Under the pieces are notes generated by a model. That model searched no databases and had not been told where the DNA came from. It saw only the letters and a program-made list of their open reading frames with translations. The translations under genes and the position numbers were made by a program. From NCBI GenBank assembly GCA_039187375.1, contig JBCCZN010000143.1, positions 1 through 7,413 on the forward strand: a stretch of DNA of 7,413 bases, read 5' to 3'. How positions within the stretch are numbered: position 1 is the first letter of the stretch; each line of letters opens with the position of its first letter. The DNA comes from CALBPI01 sp039187375. Its GTDB lineage: Bacteria > Pseudomonadota > Gammaproteobacteria > Steroidobacterales > Woeseiaceae. Shown here piece by piece: positions 5,275 through 7,413 of this stretch.

Positions 5275-5985
5275 CTATTCCGCCAGGGCGAAGACAACGG
5301 CGGCCTCAACATGTGCGGTCGTTGTGTCGATCACCGGTACACTCACGTCATGCTGCTGAATCAACAGACCGATCTCGGTACAGCCCAAAATCACGCTGTC
5401 GGCACCATAGGTCACCGCAGATTCGATAATGCTGCGGTATTGCTCACGGGACGAATCACTGATGACACCTGCACACAGTTCGTCGTAAATCACATCGTGC
5501 ACAGTAGCCCTGCCCGCTTCATCAGGCGTCATGACATCAAAGCCATATCGGTCGATCAGTCGGCCGCGGTAGAAGGTCTGCTCCATCGTAAATCGCGTAC
5601 CCAACAACAACGGTCGCTGCACACCATTGACCTTCAATGCTGTTGCTGTCGCATCAGCGATATGCAACAGCGGTATTGAGATGGCAGCCTGAACCGCATC
5701 CGCCATCTTGTGCATTGTGTTCGTACAGATCAACACGCACTGGGCGCCGGCACGCTCCAGACGTTGCGCAGTATCGACGAGGATTTGCGTCGCACTGTCC
5801 CAATCGCCGCGCATTTGCAGCGCCTCAATTTGCGCAAAATCCAATGACACCAGAACAATGCTGGCACTGTGCAATGCACCCAGTCGATCCCGAACGCCGC
5901 GATTGAGTAACTGATAGTAGACGAGCGTGCTTTCCCAACTCATACCCCCGATCAAACCGATGGTCTTTTGTGGGCTGGCGCTCAT
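5275..5985 (-). CDS. Aspartate/glutamate racemase family amino-acid racemase
   Basis: Cytosolic PLP-independent racemase of the Asp/Glu racemase family, similar in layout to aspartate racemases and to E. coli YgeA, a broad-specificity amino-acid racemase. The 236-residue length fits. The N-terminal substrate-binding segment is GLIGGMSWEST (10-20). The two catalytic cysteines used for two-base proton exchange are both present: Cys87 in ICTNTMH and Cys202 in LGCTEIGLL. The C-terminal DTTTAHVEAAV is also typical. Its ATG lies 6 nt after the stop of the aldo/keto reductase gene and has no good Shine-Dalgarno site, so it probably depends on translational coupling as the last gene of the operon. 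Substrate cannot be fixed from sequence; aspartate, glutamate or another amino acid is possible. Linkage to tryptophan dioxygenase suggests amino-acid breakdown (inference). Confidence 0.9.
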   Translation of the reverse strand: MSASPQKTIGLIGGMSWESTLVYYQLLNRGVRDRLGALHSASIVLVSLDFAQIEALQMRGDWDSATQILVDTAQRLERAGAQCVLICTNTMHKMADAVQAAISIPLLHIADATATALKVNGVQRPLLLGTRFTMEQTFYRGRLIDRYGFDVMTPDEAGRATVHDVIYDELCAGVISDSSREQYRSIIESAVTYGADSVILGCTEIGLLIQQHDVSVPVIDTTTAHVEAAVVFALAE

Positions 5986-5991
5986 CGCAGG

Positions 5992-6978
5992 TCAGGCGTT
6001 GACCAATGCCATGCCAGATTCGGGGTAGCGCGTACCTGCGGCAACGTCTAGAGGGAATATCGAATTAATTTCTGCCAACTCATCGGGACTCAATGCCAAA
6101 TCCGCCGCTTTCGCATTCTCCGCCAAACGATTCGCATTGCGCGTGCCGGGTATCGGTACGACATGCTCACCCTGTGCCAGCAACCAGGCCAGCGCAAACT
6201 GCGATGCGGTGCATTCACGCGCTGCCGCCATGTCGCGTACTGTCTGAACCAATTCAAGGTTACGGTCGAAATTTTCACCTTGAAAGCGAGGATTGTGTCG
6301 ACGCCAATCATCCGCATCCAGGTCGTCGATGCTGTTGATTGCACCGCTCAGAAAACCTCGGCCGAGCGGACTGTAAGCCACCAATGACACGCCGAGCTCG
6401 ACGCAAGCGGGAATGACCTCTGCTTCGATGTCTCGACTCCACAGCGAATACTCCGACTGGACGGCAGTAATCGGGTGTACACCGCAGGCACGTTTTAGTG
6501 TGTCCGCCGACGCTTCCGACAAGCCGAGATAGCGTACTTTGCCAGCTGTGACGAGTTCCGACATCGCCCCCACCGTCTCCTCGATCGGCACCCGCGGATC
6601 GACACGGTGCTGGTAATACAAATCAATCTGTTCGACTCCCAGACGCTGCAAACTCGCATCACAGGCGCGCCGGACATATTCGGGGCTGGAATTCAGACCG
6701 ACAATGCCACCATCGGGCGTCCGTTCGATACCGAACTTGGTGGCCAACGTAATGTCGCTGCGCACCTCCGGCAAGACCTTCGCCAGCAGTTGTTCGTTGG
6801 TGAACGGACCGTAAATATCGGCGGTATCCCAAAACGTCACACCCAACTCCACAGCCCGTCGCAACGTCGTTAACGACTCCGCCTCGTTGTGTGAACCATA
6901 GAACTCGCTCATACCCATGCAGCCCAGACCAAGTGCGGAGACAAGGAGGTCTGACTGTCCTAATTTACGTTGTTGCAT
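5992..6978 (-). CDS. Aldo/keto reductase
   Basis: NADPH-dependent oxidoreductase of the aldo/keto reductase superfamily, a 328-residue TIM barrel acting in the cytosol on aldehydes or ketones. The catalytic tetrad is complete: Asp51 and Tyr56 (FWDTADIYGP), Lys81 (LATKFG) and His124 (YYQHRVDP). The N-terminal LGLGCMGMSEFYG (17-28 region) and the cofactor-binding VPIPGTRNANRLAENAKAA (274-292) place it with the bacterial YakC/AKR13-like group. The start at 6978 is supported by AGGGG on the - strand (6988-6992), 9 nt upstream and overlapping the stop codon of the dioxygenase gene, so the two are likely translationally coupled. The substrate is unknown. It sits in the middle of a three-gene operon and could handle a catabolic aldehyde, or be a general detoxifier. 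Confidence 0.95.
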   Translation of the reverse strand: MQQRKLGQSDLLVSALGLGCMGMSEFYGSHNEAESLTTLRRAVELGVTFWDTADIYGPFTNEQLLAKVLPEVRSDITLATKFGIERTPDGGIVGLNSSPEYVRRACDASLQRLGVEQIDLYYQHRVDPRVPIEETVGAMSELVTAGKVRYLGLSEASADTLKRACGVHPITAVQSEYSLWSRDIEAEVIPACVELGVSLVAYSPLGRGFLSGAINSIDDLDADDWRRHNPRFQGENFDRNLELVQTVRDMAAARECTASQFALAWLLAQGEHVVPIPGTRNANRLAENAKAADLALSPDELAEINSIFPLDVAAGTRYPESGMALVNA

Positions 6979-6987
6979 GTTGCACCA

Positions 6988-6992
6988 CCCCT
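6988..6992 (-). promoter_or_regulatory. Ribosome binding site overlapping the dioxygenase stop codon
   Basis: AGGGG on the - strand sits 9 nt before the aldo/keto reductase ATG and shares bases with the dioxygenase TAG (6991-6993), a layout that favours coupled translation. Confidence 0.6.
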
Positions 6993-7413
6993 AGAGTTGT
7001 GTCCGGATAGAAAACAGCTCCGGAAAAAAACTGATGTCCAGTGCCTTGCGCAGGAAGCCCACACCAGACGAACCTCCGGTACCCATACGGGTGCCAATAA
7101 CCCGTTGCACCGTGAATAAGTGTTTAAAGCGCCAGTTCTGAAACGCATCCTCAATATCGACTAACTTCTCACCGAGTTCATACAAATCAAAGTGTGTCTC
7201 GGAGTTTCTGTATACGTTCGCCCAAGCGTTCGCCACTGATTCATTAAACTCATACGGTTGGGAGAAATCACGTTCAAGCTTGGTCGCGTCTATATCAAAA
7301 CCGCGTTCGGCGAGTTTTCGAATGGCAACGTCATACAAACTCGGCGCATTCAATACCTGCGCCAATCGATCCTGAACACTCGCATCATGACGATGGACAC
7401 GCAACATCTTGGC
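6991..7413 (-). CDS. kynA: Tryptophan 2,3-dioxygenase, C-terminal half (5' end outside window)
   Basis: Haem enzyme that opens the indole ring of L-tryptophan to N-formylkynurenine, first step of the kynurenine pathway. The frame is open through base 7413, so the start lies beyond the window; about 140 of the usual roughly 280 residues are present. Counting from the internal Met at 7407, the signature is FQNWRFKHLFTVQRVIG (89-105), then RMGTGGSSGVGFLRKAL (107-122) and FFPELFSIRT (127-136). His96 matches the axial haem-ligand histidine, and Thr110, 14 residues on, matches the substrate-contacting threonine of the GTGG loop (His240/Thr254 in the Xanthomonas enzyme). The C terminus is intact and ends 12 nt before the aldo/keto reductase ATG. 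It is the most upstream visible gene of the operon. No kynurenine formamidase or kynureninase lies in the visible part. Confidence 0.96.
   Translation of the reverse strand, partial: AKMLRVHRHDASVQDRLAQVLNAPSLYDVAIRKLAERGFDIDATKLERDFSQPYEFNESVANAWANVYRNSETHFDLYELGEKLVDIEDAFQNWRFKHLFTVQRVIGTRMGTGGSSGVGFLRKALDISFFPELFSIRTQL

Noticed and set aside
5098..5679. 193-codon + strand open frame over the terminators and the racemase gene
   Set aside because: It begins at a weak start next to tandem terminators and runs antisense to a racemase with intact catalytic motifs; its translation is Arg/His/Cys-rich with no domain pattern.
6093..6873. + strand open frames opposite the aldo/keto reductase
   Set aside because: They are antisense to a complete enzyme with its full catalytic tetrad and show no protein features.

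Overview
The window looks like a chromosomal segment of a Gram-negative bacterium, most likely a gammaproteobacterium. That assignment rests on a lipobox-type outer-membrane lipoprotein leader, MscS-type channels, a bacterial tryptophan 2,3-dioxygenase, compact operons with Shine-Dalgarno sites and a moderately GC-rich composition; it is an inference, and the genus cannot be read from the sequence. I see no mobile element, CRISPR array, tRNA or rRNA. There is no gene-free stretch longer than about 190 bases.

Left part (1-1132): the C-terminal bulk of a ROK-family winged-helix regulator whose start lies before the window. It has lost the usual ROK zinc and phosphoacceptor-site motifs. A weak hairpin followed by eight T closes it.

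Centre (1200-5083), all on the + strand: a set of genes that reads as a cell-envelope or membrane-tension module. In order these are a charged 83-residue protein with one hydrophobic helix, a five-helix mechanosensitive-channel-like membrane protein, an ECF-type sigma-70 factor, a peptidoglycan-binding lipoprotein built from two blocks of four exact-period 23-residue repeats, and a canonical three-helix MscS channel. The lipoprotein is notable. Its signal peptide and lipobox are intact and in frame with the repeat body, but an in-frame TAA separates them, so it is a recent pseudogene, a sequencing error or a readthrough case. The sigma factor has no recognisable Shine-Dalgarno site, and a perfect 9-bp hairpin ends just upstream of its ATG. 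No anti-sigma gene is visible beside it.

Junction (5084-5274): two consecutive intrinsic terminators facing the + strand genes. An extra 8-bp inverted repeat encloses the first.

Right part (5275-7413), all on the - strand: an operon transcribed towards the centre. It holds tryptophan 2,3-dioxygenase (C-terminal half only, cut by the window edge), an aldo/keto reductase and an aspartate/glutamate-racemase-family enzyme, with 12-nt and 6-nt gaps. This suggests amino-acid catabolism. I see no functional link to the envelope module.
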